Source: Adonisia turfae CCMR0081 (GTDB lineage Bacteria > Cyanobacteriota > Cyanobacteriia > Phormidesmidales > Phormidesmidaceae). Taken from it: a DNA stretch of 64,000 nt. Positions within the stretch are counted from its first letter, which is position 1. Every line of letters begins with the position of its first letter. The stretch lies in contig NZ_QXHD01000004.1 in assembly GCF_011009555.1 (NCBI RefSeq), positions 6,904,585-6,968,584 on the forward strand, in the 5' to 3' direction. This document shows, in pieces, positions 53,143-62,506 of the stretch. Both the position numbers and the translations under genes were made by a program. Below the pieces are notes generated by a model, which did not search any database, was not told the DNA's origin, and saw only the letters and a list, made by a program, of their open reading frames with translations.

Positions 53143-53187
53143 AGAGCAAACCAGAGGAAAAAGGAAACACTGGAATTCAAAGTACAC

Positions 53188-53577
53188 ATATGTAGAACTG
53201 CAACTTCCACCAGCTCAACCATCAGGGTCCCATTTGGATACGCCCTAGGCAAATAAAGGTCTTTGTCTTCCCGTAGTCATTTTAGAACTATCCTAAGGTA
53301 GCCTGCATCGTAGACACGAATGCTGGAAATTGGATAAGGTTATCTTGCGATTTCAACAAAATCTGGCAAACTATAGTCTGGCTAAATAAATAATCCGCTT
53401 TACACATTCCTGGCTAGATTATTTTAGCTTCTTGGATTGCCCCACCAAGTCTTGCTGTTTGGAGAGCCATCGTTCTTTACAGCAGTTGTTGATCCCCCCA
53501 TTGCACTGGCTGTACATGGAACGCAAATGTTATGGTCTAAGTACACTTGTATGCACTAGTTCGAGTGCGTTTGCTTT
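53188..53577. other. Divergent intergenic region, YqgF and smc
   Basis: 390 bp. I see no perfect hairpin or known RNA. The region just before smc has TATGCACTAG and GAGTGCG around the GTG start, but I could not identify promoter boxes with confidence. Confidence 0.4.
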
Positions 53578-56500
53578 GTGCATGTAAAGCGAGTTGAACT
53601 CTCCCACTTTAAATCTTTTGGAGGTACGACTCAGGTCCCTCTGTTACCGGGTTTTACCGTTATTTCTGGACCCAATGGTTCGGGAAAGTCGAACATCCTT
53701 GATGCACTTCTATTCTGCTTAGGGTTAGCCAGTTCTAAGGGTATGCGAGCTGAGCGCTTGCCAGATCTGGTTAACCAAAGTCATGCCAGTCGACGCTCCA
53801 CATCAGAAGCCAGCGTCACAGTCACGTTTGACATCAGCGATATCCCGCCAGAACTTTTAAGTGATGACGACAGTAATCCTCAAGATCGGCAGATGGAAGA
53901 GGAAGAAAGTGGCATCCATGACAACTCAGATACAGCAGCGAATTCGGTAGAGGCCACAAATCCAGAGCAGGAAGCTCAAGAGCCTAACGATACAGAAGGT
54001 CCTGAAACAAATTTAGAACCAGACATCAACGCTACCGATAATGGGGGCTCGACAGATCCAAGCTTATCGGTAGTGTCAACCACAACTCCAGCTCATCAGA
54101 ATGGTGCCGAAGCCAATGGGCAGGCCAGTAATGCTAGTGCCCCTGATAATGTGGTTCCGTTACCGCGAGAATGGAGCGTGACTCGTCGCCTGCGGGTCAC
54201 AGCCCAAGGCACTTACACATCAAATTATTTTATTGATGGCCAGCCCTGCACCCTGACTGAGTTGCATGAACAGTTACAACGATTTCGCATCTATCCTGAA
54301 GGCTACAACGTAGTCCTACAGGGGGACGTTACCAGCATCATCTCGATGAAGGGGCGCGAGCGTCGAGAAATTATCGATGAACTGGCAGGGGTGGCATCAT
54401 TTGATCGGAAAATTGACCAGGCAAAGCTCAAGCTTGATATGGTGCGGGAACGTGAAGAACGCTTTCGCATTGTGGAGCGAGAATTAATCGACCAACTAGA
54501 ACGGCTTGATCAAGATCGTAAAAAGGCTGAAAAGTATAAGCAACTCAAAGCGACACTCCAGGAAAAGACCCAGTGGCAAGCGGTTTTAGGGTGGCGTCAA
54601 CAACAGGAACAAGCTGATAATTTAGAGCGCCAGATTAGCCAAGGCAAGGAAAAGGCTACTAAATTGGCTGAACAGCGCCTCACGCTGGTCAAGTTAATTG
54701 AAACCACCGCCGCTGAACTAGATGTACTTAATACCAAAGTCAAAGCTCTGGGCGAAGATGAGCATTTAGCGCTGCAGTCTAAACTTGCTACGCAAGAGGC
54801 GGAGTCGCGGCAGCTTGAACGTCAGAAGCAGAGCCTCAGCCAATCGACACGGGAGCTAGCCGCTAAACTTCAAGCCACCCAGGTTGAGTTACAACAGCGC
54901 AGTCAAGAGTTAGAGTCCCTGGGTCAGCAGCTGAATATTCTCACCACTAATGAGATAGTGCAGCTTCAAGCTGAGCGCGATCGGGCAGCTCAGGCGGTGG
55001 AGGAAAGCCGAGAAGCTACGAGTGCGATCGCAACTGCCTCCCAAGCCTGGGTCGAATCTCAAACAAACCTACGTCGCGAAGTAGAAGCGCTGCTCAAAGC
55101 ACTGGAACCTCAGCGCGCTGAACAGGTACGACTACAGGAACGCCTAAATCAACTGCAGAGCCAGATCACGGCTCAAACCACTGCAATTCAGAACCTGGAA
55201 GCTGAGCTCAGCGCTACCCCTCAAACCGCAGACCCTGAGCTCTCCAACACAGAAACGAAAATTCAGACCCTAGCGCAGGCTGTAGCAACAGCTGAACAGG
55301 AGCTTAAGACCCACCGCGAAACCCGTGACCGATTACTACGGGAACAACGAGAACAGCAGCGAGAGTTAGACAAGCTGGAAGCCCAGGAGCAGGCACTCCA
55401 AGAAACCCGTGGGACCCAGGCTACGGAAGTTTTGATTAACAGCGGTCTGACCGGTATTTGCGGTCTAGTGGCCCAATTGGGGCGTGTAGATCCTAAATAT
55501 CAAACCGCGCTAGAAATTGCCGCTGGAGCAAGATTGGGTTATTTGGTCGTTGAACATGACGGCGTTGCCGCCCGAGGCATCGACATTCTTAAACGCAAGC
55601 GCGCTGGTCGAGCCACCTTCTTACCGCTGAACTCTATCCGCGCACCTCGGGGGCAAAGGTTAGGGCGATGGGAACGCCCCGATGGCTTTATCGACTACGC
55701 TGTCGACCTGATTGAATGCGATGACATGTACCGAGAAGTGTTTGCCTTTGTCTTTGGCAACACCACTGTTTTTGAGCGTCTCGACGATGCGCGCCGCCAT
55801 CTCGGAAAGTTTCGCATGGTCACCCTGGATGGTGAAGTGTTAGAAAGCAGCGGCGCGATGACCGGCGGTAGCCTGCGGCGTCAGGGTCGACTACATTTTG
55901 GCACGGTTGAAGCTGGAGAGTCTGAAGAAGCGAAAGCCTTACGAGAACGGCTGCACGAAATTGAGCGGATTTTAGTGAGTTGCGATCGCGCCCTTGCCCA
56001 GGCCGATGCCACGGTCAAAGCCCAATCTCAGACATTGATCGAAACCCGCCAAAGCTACCGCGAACAGCAATTACAAAACACCCAAACCCAGCAACAGCAA
56101 CAGCAACTACAGCAACGTCTAGAAAAAGCACAGCAGCAGCGACAGCAATATCAATCTGAATATGCCGCTGCCCAGCAGCGTTTGCAGCAGTTGGAAACCG
56201 CTCTTCCTGAACAGGAAGGACAACTGATACAAAAGCGCCAAGAACTGACGGCTTTAGAGGAATCCCAAACCCATAGCGAATGGCAACAGGCCCAGGGTAA
56301 AGTGCGAGCCTTAGAAGCCGAACTGACAGAGCGTCAACAGCTATTACAAATCGCCCAGCAGCGACAGAACGAACTAGAGGCTCAACGCCAACGCTTACAG
56401 GAGAAAATTCAAACCAACCAGCAAAGCCTTGCACAAGGCCGTCAACAGCAACAGGGTCAAATTAATCAACAGACAGAGATTAATAAGCAGCAAGCAGAGC

Positions 56501-57420
56501 TGAAGCAAGAGATTATTGCTACCCAAGCAGCCCTGGCCGAGCTAGATAAGACTTTGGCAGGTGAGAAGGCGGAACGCGATCGCAAAGAACATCAACTACG
56601 GGAACAACGCAACCAGCTACAGCAGCTAGAGTGGCAGCAACAAAAACTCAGCGAAACTCAGCAAGAGCGACAGCAGCAGCTCAACGAGCTACAGATAGCC
56701 ATCGAAACCAAACAGGCTGAACTCCCAAGCCCGCTGCCTGAGATTCCTGAAGACCTGACGTTAGAAACGTTGCAAAAACAGCTCAAGTCCCTGCAGCGTC
56801 GCCTTGAGGCTATGGAGCCAGTCAATATGCTAGCCCTTGAGGAATATGAACGCACTCAAGAACGTTTGGAAGAACTAACCAATAAGCTCACCACCCTGGA
56901 AGAAGAGCGTACAGAGTTATTACTGCGTATTGAAAACTTCACCACTCTGCGTCGTCACGCATTCCAAGAAGCATTTGAAGCGGTCAACAAAAACTTCCAA
57001 GCCATTTTCGCGCAACTCTCTGATGGAGATGGCTATCTGCAGCTCGACGATCCCCAAGATCCCTTTAATGGTGGATTAAATCTAGTTGCCCACCCCAAGG
57101 GCAAGCCCGTTCGTCGGCTCGCGTCCATGTCGGGTGGAGAAAAATCCCTCACTGCCCTCAGTTTTATCTTCGCCCTACAACGCTATCGTCCCTCCCCCTT
57201 CTATGCCTTTGACGAGGTGGACATGTTCCTAGACGGTGCCAACGTCGAACGCCTTTCCAAAATGATTCGTCACCAGGCACAACAGGCACAATTTATGGTC
57301 GTTAGTCTTCGACGCCCCATGATCGAGTCTGCCGAACGCACCATCGGCGTAACTCAAGCTAGAGGAGCCTACACGCAGGTACTGGGGATTAACCTGCAGC
57401 GGGCCTCCGCCGGAGGGTAA
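53578..57420 (+). CDS. smc: Chromosome-segregation ATPase SMC with an acidic head insertion
   Basis: 1280 residues from a GTG at 53578. Head: Walker A GPNGSGKSN (31-39), signature MSGGEKSLTALSF and Walker B FYAFDEVDMF near the C-terminus. Coiled coil about 300-610 and 790-1130 flank a hinge (about 620-770, GICGLVAQLGRVDPKYQ). Between the head strand VTFDISDI and the second head segment EWSVTRRLRVT, residues about 95-193 are an acidic, low-complexity insertion (many Asp, Glu, Asn, Ser and Ala) that explains why the protein exceeds the usual length of about 1190. SMC dimers organise the chromosome with ScpA and ScpB; neither is nearby. A PRC-barrel gene follows 172 bp downstream. Confidence 0.95.
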   Translation: MHVKRVELSHFKSFGGTTQVPLLPGFTVISGPNGSGKSNILDALLFCLGLASSKGMRAERLPDLVNQSHASRRSTSEASVTVTFDISDIPPELLSDDDSNPQDRQMEEEESGIHDNSDTAANSVEATNPEQEAQEPNDTEGPETNLEPDINATDNGGSTDPSLSVVSTTTPAHQNGAEANGQASNASAPDNVVPLPREWSVTRRLRVTAQGTYTSNYFIDGQPCTLTELHEQLQRFRIYPEGYNVVLQGDVTSIISMKGRERREIIDELAGVASFDRKIDQAKLKLDMVREREERFRIVERELIDQLERLDQDRKKAEKYKQLKATLQEKTQWQAVLGWRQQQEQADNLERQISQGKEKATKLAEQRLTLVKLIETTAAELDVLNTKVKALGEDEHLALQSKLATQEAESRQLERQKQSLSQSTRELAAKLQATQVELQQRSQELESLGQQLNILTTNEIVQLQAERDRAAQAVEESREATSAIATASQAWVESQTNLRREVEALLKALEPQRAEQVRLQERLNQLQSQITAQTTAIQNLEAELSATPQTADPELSNTETKIQTLAQAVATAEQELKTHRETRDRLLREQREQQRELDKLEAQEQALQETRGTQATEVLINSGLTGICGLVAQLGRVDPKYQTALEIAAGARLGYLVVEHDGVAARGIDILKRKRAGRATFLPLNSIRAPRGQRLGRWERPDGFIDYAVDLIECDDMYREVFAFVFGNTTVFERLDDARRHLGKFRMVTLDGEVLESSGAMTGGSLRRQGRLHFGTVEAGESEEAKALRERLHEIERILVSCDRALAQADATVKAQSQTLIETRQSYREQQLQNTQTQQQQQQLQQRLEKAQQQRQQYQSEYAAAQQRLQQLETALPEQEGQLIQKRQELTALEESQTHSEWQQAQGKVRALEAELTERQQLLQIAQQRQNELEAQRQRLQEKIQTNQQSLAQGRQQQQGQINQQTEINKQQAELKQEIIATQAALAELDKTLAGEKAERDRKEHQLREQRNQLQQLEWQQQKLSETQQERQQQLNELQIAIETKQAELPSPLPEIPEDLTLETLQKQLKSLQRRLEAMEPVNMLALEEYERTQERLEELTNKLTTLEEERTELLLRIENFTTLRRHAFQEAFEAVNKNFQAIFAQLSDGDGYLQLDDPQDPFNGGLNLVAHPKGKPVRRLASMSGGEKSLTALSFIFALQRYRPSPFYAFDEVDMFLDGANVERLSKMIRHQAQQAQFMVVSLRRPMIESAERTIGVTQARGAYTQVLGINLQRASAGG

Positions 57421-57423
57421 ATA

Positions 57424-57461
57424 GATTTGTAGAGGCGTTCCATGGGACGCCTCTACAAATC
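57424..57461. repeat. 38-bp near-perfect palindrome after smc
   Basis: GATTTGTAGAGGCGT (57424-57438), centre TCCATGGG, ACGCCTCTACAAATC (57447-57461). Only the central T/G pair breaks symmetry. It lies just after the smc stop; it can act as a terminator hairpin. The TAGAGGCGTTCC-GGACGCCTCTA core is a well-known type of dispersed cyanobacterial palindrome. Confidence 0.7.
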
Positions 57462-57592
57462 CAATACGGTTTCACACACTGTCAAAAAATCGATGCATAG
57501 GGTGTAATGTGATGAAGCACGCTTCTGTCAATTAAGAAACATGCACGCTGGTTAAGCAGACCCTATAGACACCACACAGTAGACCCCAAACG

Positions 57593-58405
57593 ATGAGTTT
57601 TGAGCAAAGTCGGCTGCGTTCCGACATGATTGGCACCCAAGTGATTACCCGTTCTACAGGCCGTCGTCTGGGGGTAGTGAGTCAACTGTGGGTAGATATA
57701 GACCGAGGTCGAGGTGAAGGTGGCGAAGTGGTTGCTTTGGGACTACGGGATAACATCCTATCTAAAGTGGTGTCTGGGCCAGAACAGATCATGTTGCTGA
57801 GCAGCATTCGTCAAATTGGCGATGTCATCTTAGTTGATGATGATTCAGTCATCGAGGATGACATTAGTGTGGCCAACTATACCAATCTGGTCAAAAGCGA
57901 AGTCATCACTGAGTCAGGTGAAGGTCTGGGCCGTGTCCGTGGCTTCAAATTTGATGTGGTCAGTGGCAAACTGCTATCCCTTGTGATTGCGTCCATGGGA
58001 TTACCCCAGATTCCAGACCAGGTGATTAGTTCTTACGAGCTACCTGTTGAAGAGATTGTGAGCACTGGGCCAGACCGCATTATTGTTTTTGAAGGTTCAG
58101 AGGAAAAACTGAAACAGATCAGCGTCGGGCTCCTAGAACGTCTTGGCTTAGGCTCAGCCCCCTGGGAACGAGAGGATGATGGCTATATCATGCCCACATC
58201 TGCCAGCAATCAATTGCCCTCAGGGCTCAAACAAGAAGCTCCCGCCCCTCGTCGTGAAGCGGCACCACCTCAACGGCTGGAGCTTGAACAACCCTCCCGT
58301 CCTCCCATGGAACAGGCCATCCCGGAAGAGGAGCCATATCAAGCCCAACCTTTAAACATTCCTCAAAAGAAAAAAGTCATCGAATACGAAGAAGAAGATT
58401 TCTAG
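57593..58405 (+). CDS. PRC-barrel domain protein
   Basis: 270 residues, soluble. Two PRC-barrel domains: residues about 8-85 (DMIGTQVITRSTGRRLGVVS) and about 95-175 (VITESGEGLGRVRGFKFD). The last 80 residues are low complexity and Pro/Glu/Gln-rich, ending in basic and acidic runs (KKKVIEYEEEDF). PRC barrels bind RNA or protein in RimM and photosynthetic reaction centre H. Its function in cyanobacteria is unknown; it follows smc by 172 bp on the same strand across the palindrome. ATG at 57593. Confidence 0.85.
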   Translation: MSFEQSRLRSDMIGTQVITRSTGRRLGVVSQLWVDIDRGRGEGGEVVALGLRDNILSKVVSGPEQIMLLSSIRQIGDVILVDDDSVIEDDISVANYTNLVKSEVITESGEGLGRVRGFKFDVVSGKLLSLVIASMGLPQIPDQVISSYELPVEEIVSTGPDRIIVFEGSEEKLKQISVGLLERLGLGSAPWEREDDGYIMPTSASNQLPSGLKQEAPAPRREAAPPQRLELEQPSRPPMEQAIPEEEPYQAQPLNIPQKKKVIEYEEEDF

Positions 58406-58499
58406 GGGAGATAGCAGGATAACTCTTGCCATTTTTAGGCAAACCGATATACGGTATGCGTGGCATTATTCCATCGAATCGTTTCCTCGTTTTGAGTCC

Positions 58500-59258
58500 A
58501 TGGTATCCACTCCCGCGCCTGTTATTGGCCCACTCAAACAGCTATCTGTTATGGGCTTACCGGTACATCAAAGTACCGATTATGTAGGCTGGCTCATGGA
58601 GCACCTGCGTTCAGGTGGTGGTGGCCATGTCGTTACCCTGAATGCAGAAATGTGTATTCAGGCAGAGGCCAATGCTGATTTACAGCAAATCATTCAAAAT
58701 GCCACGCTGGTAATTCCTGATGGAGCAGGCGTTAAGCTGTATTTTCAGTGGGTTCAACGCCATCCTCTAAAACGTTACCCCGGCATCGAATTTGCTGTGG
58801 ACGTATTGAAAAAACTCCACGCTACAGAAACTGTCGTCTTTTATGGCGGTTCGCCTGGCATGGCCACAGCAGCGGCTGAACATTGGCAACGACTGTTCCC
58901 TGACTTGAATATTGAGATCGCGCAGCATGGCTATCTATCGGAAACAGAGCAGTTAGGATTTCAGCATCAACTTCAGGAATTACAGCCCAGTGTGATCTTT
59001 GTAGGCTTGGGGGTCCCCCGCCAAGAAATATGGATTGCAAACCACCGTCAGCTCTGCCCCAACGCAATTTGGGTCGGTGTTGGTGGCAGCTTTGACATCT
59101 GGGCAGGTAAGAAGCGACGAGCTCCTCGTTGGATGTGCAACAACAATCTTGAGTGGCTTTACCGACTCTATCAAGAACCCTGGCGTTGGCGGAGAATGCT
59201 GGCCTTACCTAAGTTTGTATTCCGTTCTATAGGCTATGACTTAGATCGACGAGTGTGA
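58500..59258 (+). CDS. WecG/TagA/CpsF-family glycosyltransferase
   Basis: 252 residues. Family motifs are VVTLNAEMCIQAEANADL, NATLVIPDGAGVKLYFQ, VVFYGGSPGMA, VIFVGLGVPRQEIWIA and IWVGVGGSFDIWAGKKRRAP (about 191-210), and the C-terminus holds LEWLYRLYQEPWRWRRM. These enzymes transfer an N-acetyl-mannosamine-type sugar onto a lipid-linked sugar in surface-polysaccharide synthesis. ATG at 58500, 94 bp after the PRC-barrel gene on the same strand. A perfect hairpin follows the stop. Confidence 0.9.
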   Translation: MVSTPAPVIGPLKQLSVMGLPVHQSTDYVGWLMEHLRSGGGGHVVTLNAEMCIQAEANADLQQIIQNATLVIPDGAGVKLYFQWVQRHPLKRYPGIEFAVDVLKKLHATETVVFYGGSPGMATAAAEHWQRLFPDLNIEIAQHGYLSETEQLGFQHQLQELQPSVIFVGLGVPRQEIWIANHRQLCPNAIWVGVGGSFDIWAGKKRRAPRWMCNNNLEWLYRLYQEPWRWRRMLALPKFVFRSIGYDLDRRV

Positions 59259-59281
59259 TGCCCAAGATCATTGCCAAAATT

Positions 59282-59321
59282 AATTGTTAAGGGGCGCTCT
59301 ATAGAATGCCCCTTAACAATT
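59282..59321 (+). terminator. Perfect 14-bp hairpin after the glycosyltransferase gene
   Basis: AATTGTTAAGGGGC (59282-59295) pairs with GCCCCTTAACAATT (59308-59321), with the 12-base loop GCTCTATAGAAT. It starts 24 bp past the stop. The GGGGC core resembles the hairpin at 3108. No T-run follows, so its action as a terminator is uncertain. Confidence 0.6.
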
Positions 59322-59451
59322 CACCGAAACAATCCAATAAAAGTTGTCAAGGGACTGGACATTTGTCCCATTACCTATATCCTTGTACAGAGACAAAAGT
59401 ACTGCCCATGCATTGCGAGTAAGCTCTGTCCCCATTCAACGCAAAGCCCCT

Positions 59452-60270
59452 ATGACATCCGCCGTGACTCCGCCCAAGACACAATACCCTCGCCGTCGTC
59501 GTCCGGATGCACAATCTAGGCGTAATGCAGCCTTTCAGGCGACATCGGCAACATTGCAAGGAACTCAGCAACCACAGCAGACTAAAACTGACAGTGCCCA
59601 TCCCCCCCTGGTCACCTTGACTGGCGTTAACAAAGTCTACGATAACGGCAGTCAAGCGCTACGGAATATTAACCTCCAGATCAAACGGGGCGATTTTCTA
59701 TTTGTGACTGGGCCTTCGGGGGCTGGCAAATCCACCTTACTCAAATTGCTCTATGGCCAAGAGCGGGCCACATCAGGCAAGATTCTGGTGGATGACAAAA
59801 ACCTGGCTAAACTGCGAGGAAACCGGCTGGCCATGTTGCGTCGGCGCATCGGTATTGTCTTTCAGGACTATAAGCTCATTCCTCGCCGCACCGTTGCAGA
59901 GAATGTATCCTTTGTACTTTGGGCACAGGGCTATAGCCGTAGGGAAATCAATCGCCGTTTACGGCCCACCCTACGAATGGTTGGCCTGCAACATAAAGCT
60001 AGCTGCTTTCCAGATCAGCTCTCTGGAGGAGAGCAACAACGGGTTAGCATTGCCCGTGCAGTGGTCAGCACCCCCCCTTTGCTACTGGCCGACGAACCCA
60101 CTGGCAACTTGGATGGAGATAATTCCCGCCAAGTGATTAAAATTTTAGAAAAGCTCAACTCTATTGGCATTACGGTGATTGTTACCACCCATGATGAACA
60201 GCTAGTACGCTCATCAAACCATCCGGTGGTCCAAATTAAAGACGGGCGTTTAACCTATGTGAGACATTAA
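59452..60270 (+). CDS. FtsE-like ABC ATPase
   Basis: 272 residues from the ATG at 59452; a start at 59344 would add 36 residues that look unrelated. The N-terminal 45 residues are basic and low complexity, then the ABC domain starts [13 protein letters not shown]: Walker [18 protein letters not shown]-loop [13 protein letters not shown], signature [16 protein letters not shown], Walker [13 protein letters not shown] and switch His in TTHDEQL. This matches FtsE, which with FtsX controls septal peptidoglycan hydrolysis; ftsX is not in this window. The stop overlaps the next, convergent gene by 4 bp. Confidence 0.83.
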   Translation: MTSAVTPPKTQYPRRRRPDAQSRRNAAFQATSATLQGTQQPQQTKTDSAHPPLVTLTGVNKVYDNGSQALRNINLQIKRGDFLFVTGPSGAGKSTLLKLLYGQERATSGKILVDDKNLAKLRGNRLAMLRRRIGIVFQDYKLIPRRTVAENVSFVLWAQGYSRREINRRLRPTLRMVGLQHKASCFPDQLSGGEQQRVSIARAVVSTPPLLLADEPTGNLDGDNSRQVIKILEKLNSIGITVIVTTHDEQLVRSSNHPVVQIKDGRLTYVRH

Positions 60271-60662
60271 ACCGCTCTGAAGTTAGGGTGTGTGCGCACA
60301 ACATTAGCCTCAAAGTCTTGAATCCAATCCACCCAGGCTTCTTCGATCTGTGGACGTTCTTGAGGCAAAGCACGCTTAATTAAGACGGCAATATAACTGC
60401 GATCGCAACAAATCAGAACGATATTGCCAACCTTAGTACGAATCATGGCATGACTAAACATCGACAACCCCATAGTTGATGCTATCAACTGCTGTAGCCC
60501 CAAAGATTGAAAGACTAGCTGAATCCATTCAGTATCTTCGTGCTGCGGCGTAATGAAATAATCGCGAGGTAGTCCAGTAGCATCGAACACGGCCAATCCC
60601 AGTATTTGGTCAATATCAGGTAAACCAACCGACTTCAATGGCTGCGGGTTTGAGGTAGACAC
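60267..60662 (-). CDS. Roadblock/LC7-like protein
   Basis: 131 residues from a GTG at 60662 (a TTG one codon earlier is possible). The pattern resembles a short Roadblock/longin-type fold: LPDIDQILGLAVFDATGLP (about 14-32), then LQQLIASTMGLSMFSHAMI, VGNIVLICCDRSYIAVLI. Such small domains are partners of small GTPases and motility regulators in other bacteria. The role here is unknown. The start lies 16 bp after the CPBP-protease stop on the same strand, so an operon is likely. Overlaps ftsE-like 3' end by 4 bp, convergent. Confidence 0.65.
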   Translation of the reverse strand: MSTSNPQPLKSVGLPDIDQILGLAVFDATGLPRDYFITPQHEDTEWIQLVFQSLGLQQLIASTMGLSMFSHAMIRTKVGNIVLICCDRSYIAVLIKRALPQERPQIEEAWVDWIQDFEANVVRTHPNFRAV

Positions 60663-60678
60663 CAAAATCCAAAACTTT

Positions 60679-61245
60679 TTAATGGGTAGCTAAATCAGAA
60701 GCTTTGAGCTTCCAAACTAAACTAGACACCATGTTAGTGAATACATGGGCAATTACTGGCACTAATAGGTTTTGGCTCGCTATAGCACTGTAGCCTAATA
60801 TTCCACCGACGCAAGTGGCCCACAACATATACGGCCACTGCCGCAAATCGCTCATATGTAGTAACCCAAAACAAAGACTCGACAGTGCTAAGGCTGCTAA
60901 ATTTGCGCCAAAGGCCGGTAACATCACTCCCCGAAACAGCAGTTCTTCACTAATACCAGGCAGTAAGCCTAACCAGAGTACATCTGGCAAAGCCAGAGGT
61001 TTTAGAATGTACTCCAAGTAAACTTCGGCACTATGTCGATACCTCGGCCACGCCCAATAGAGTATGGCGCTAACCAGGGTGATACCCATCCCCAAAAGCA
61101 CCCCTAGCCCAATCGGATAAATACCCAACTGACTGGGTAACTGTTCTACTGAATCAAACAAGAGCCAAAAGCGAGCAATGACAAACAGTACAAGGGCTGT
61201 TGCCGCGATCGCAACTAGCACTTGAGTACGTGTCAAAGGCTCCAT
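60679..61245 (-). CDS. CPBP-family intramembrane protease
   Basis: 188 residues from the ATG at 61245; a TTG at 61308 would add 21. The CPBP motifs are SEELLFRGVMLPAF (Glu-Glu and Arg), LCFGLLHMSDL (His) and VIAHVFTNMVSSL (His and Asn), in five or six hydrophobic helices. It is an intramembrane metal-independent Glu protease, or possibly a non-proteolytic homologue; bacterial relatives process prenylated or peptide substrates. It is followed 16 bp later by the roadblock-like gene on the same strand. Confidence 0.82.
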   Translation of the reverse strand: MEPLTRTQVLVAIAATALVLFVIARFWLLFDSVEQLPSQLGIYPIGLGVLLGMGITLVSAILYWAWPRYRHSAEVYLEYILKPLALPDVLWLGLLPGISEELLFRGVMLPAFGANLAALALSSLCFGLLHMSDLRQWPYMLWATCVGGILGYSAIASQNLLVPVIAHVFTNMVSSLVWKLKASDLATH

Positions 61246-61308
61246 ACTTGAATTAGGTGGGGCAGGCTGATTCAAAAGCGCATCGGCAAAATTATGCCGC
61301 ACTGACAA

Positions 61309-61904
61309 ACGATACTATCTTACGCTGTCCGAGGTCGCTAGCATATCGGCAAATCTATACATCCTGAATCACATTATTACTAAGCGTATATAGGTTCCCA
61401 CGATCTGTTAGAGGCAGATGGGAGCTGACGCTCAGGGAAAAGGCAACCATCGTTTTTCAGGTAAATTGAACAATGTTTGATTGAAATCAGACATATTGAT
61501 ATATCCCTTAAAAATCACAAACAAAAAAAACAATCAAACAACCATCAAAATCCATTTAAAACACATAGATTAGAAATCAATAGAACTCAATATAAAAATT
61601 CAAGACAACCGTCAGAGGGCTTTCAAAAAAAGCTTTTCAGCCCTAGAAGTAATCTATATCCCTAGACAAGATTGATTTTTATAAGTCGGTCAAAATCAAT
61701 GCGCTTAACTATTTTTTATTTTTTTAATAAACTCCAAACACCAACAACCGAAAGCCGTTAGTAAATGTAGAAAACTGGGATTCATTTAAATATCTACCAT
61801 TGAAGACAACATTGGCTATTAGCACATCAGACAAACTTGATAACAAGACATCATATGAACCTTGTCTAGATTTTGTATTTTAACCACACACCTCAACTGA
61901 ACTG
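61309..61904. other. AT-rich gap before the conserved small gene
   Basis: 596 bp, the largest gap here and notably A/T-rich after 61470. A 62-codon frame from 61477 is rich in Lys, Asn and Gln, as expected by chance in such DNA. I see no hairpin, known RNA or clear promoter. Confidence 0.4.
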
Positions 61905-62186
61905 ATGGGAATGTCCTTTGACCTACCTGCCCAAAACAACAGCGTCAATATATACGAGTGTGAGGTCCGGCTAAAGTTTCGCATTATTGAAGATCAGCTT
62001 GCTATCGACGAACGTGATAGTAGTGCACTGATAGAAGCTTTAGTGGATGCCTACACCTATGGTGATGATGACTATTTGGAATCTTTGGAATCTCAAATAG
62101 ATATTCATCAAATAAAAGCCTTAGAGGCCTCTCCAGAAATGCGACGCCAGCTTATCCGTTTACGTAATTCCCGTAAATTAGCGTAA
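61905..62186 (+). CDS. Small conserved cyanobacterial protein, possible regulator
   Basis: 93 residues, soluble. NIYECEVRLKFRIIEDQ (about 15-31) and SPEMRRQLIRLRNS (about 76-89) with a central acidic DAYTYGDDDYLESLESQ. I recall this pattern from a small cyanobacterial family that is named in databases after Npun_R1517, a heterocyst-differentiation regulator, but I cannot verify the link here, and no heterocyst gene is visible. ATG at 61905. It stands alone, 128 bp before tRNA-Glu. The reading is plausible, the function not. Confidence 0.55.
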   Translation: MGMSFDLPAQNNSVNIYECEVRLKFRIIEDQLAIDERDSSALIEALVDAYTYGDDDYLESLESQIDIHQIKALEASPEMRRQLIRLRNSRKLA

Positions 62187-62250
62187 CCCCCTCTTAAAGA
62201 AAGACATTACAGGCGAAATAGAGCAGCATAAAAAAAATCCCAATAGACGT

Positions 62251-62280
62251 TTGACATTTATTCCCTCAGATTTGTATATT
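62251..62280 (+). promoter_or_regulatory. Sigma-70-type promoter for tRNA-Glu
   Basis: TTGACA at 62251-62256 and TATATT at 62275-62280 with an 18-bp spacer; GTATAT one base earlier gives 17. A start near 62287 is about 28 bases before the tRNA. The -35 is a perfect consensus match. Confidence 0.7.
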
Positions 62281-62314
62281 TATAAAGGCCAACGCGGTCA
62301 CGCAAGGGCAACAC

Positions 62315-62387
62315 GCCCCCATCGTCTAGAGGCCTAGGACACCTCCCTTTCACGGAGGCGACGGGGATTCGAATTCCCCTGGGGGTA
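62315..62387 (+). tRNA. tRNA-Glu (anticodon UUC)
   Basis: 73 nt. Acceptor GCCCCCA pairs with TGGGGGT (one G-U), D arm GTCTAGAGGCCTAGGAC, anticodon stem CCTCC/GGAGG with loop CTTTCAC giving anticodon TTC, and T arm GGGGATTCGAATTCCCC. Discriminator A; no CCA encoded. In cyanobacteria the charged tRNA-Glu also feeds 5-aminolevulinate for chlorophyll and heme. Promoter and terminator flank it. Confidence 0.96.
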
Positions 62388-62393
62388 TAAAAA

Positions 62394-62433
62394 AAAAAGG
62401 ATGTGCCAAAAACTTTATTGGCGCATCCTTTTT
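62394..62433 (+). terminator. Strong terminator after tRNA-Glu
   Basis: AAAAAGGATGTGCCAA (62394-62409) pairs with TTGGCGCATCCTTTTT (62418-62433) around loop AAACTTTA, with one G-U pair. The right arm ends in a T-run and is followed by CTTTG, a classic intrinsic terminator. Confidence 0.85.
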
Positions 62434-62506
62434 CTTTGTTTTGTTTACATATGCAACAAATTATTAATTATTAGGATAAGGGTCATACCATAGCTCCCCT
62501 CCCCAC

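Noticed and set aside
56015-56434. 139-codon frame on the minus strand within smc
   Set aside because: It is antisense to the Gln-rich coiled coil of smc; such coding strands produce long reverse frames without stops by codon bias.
61477-61665. 62-codon frame with many Lys, Asn and Gln
   Set aside because: It lies in very AT-rich DNA where such frames appear by chance, with no ribosome-binding site or recognisable motif.
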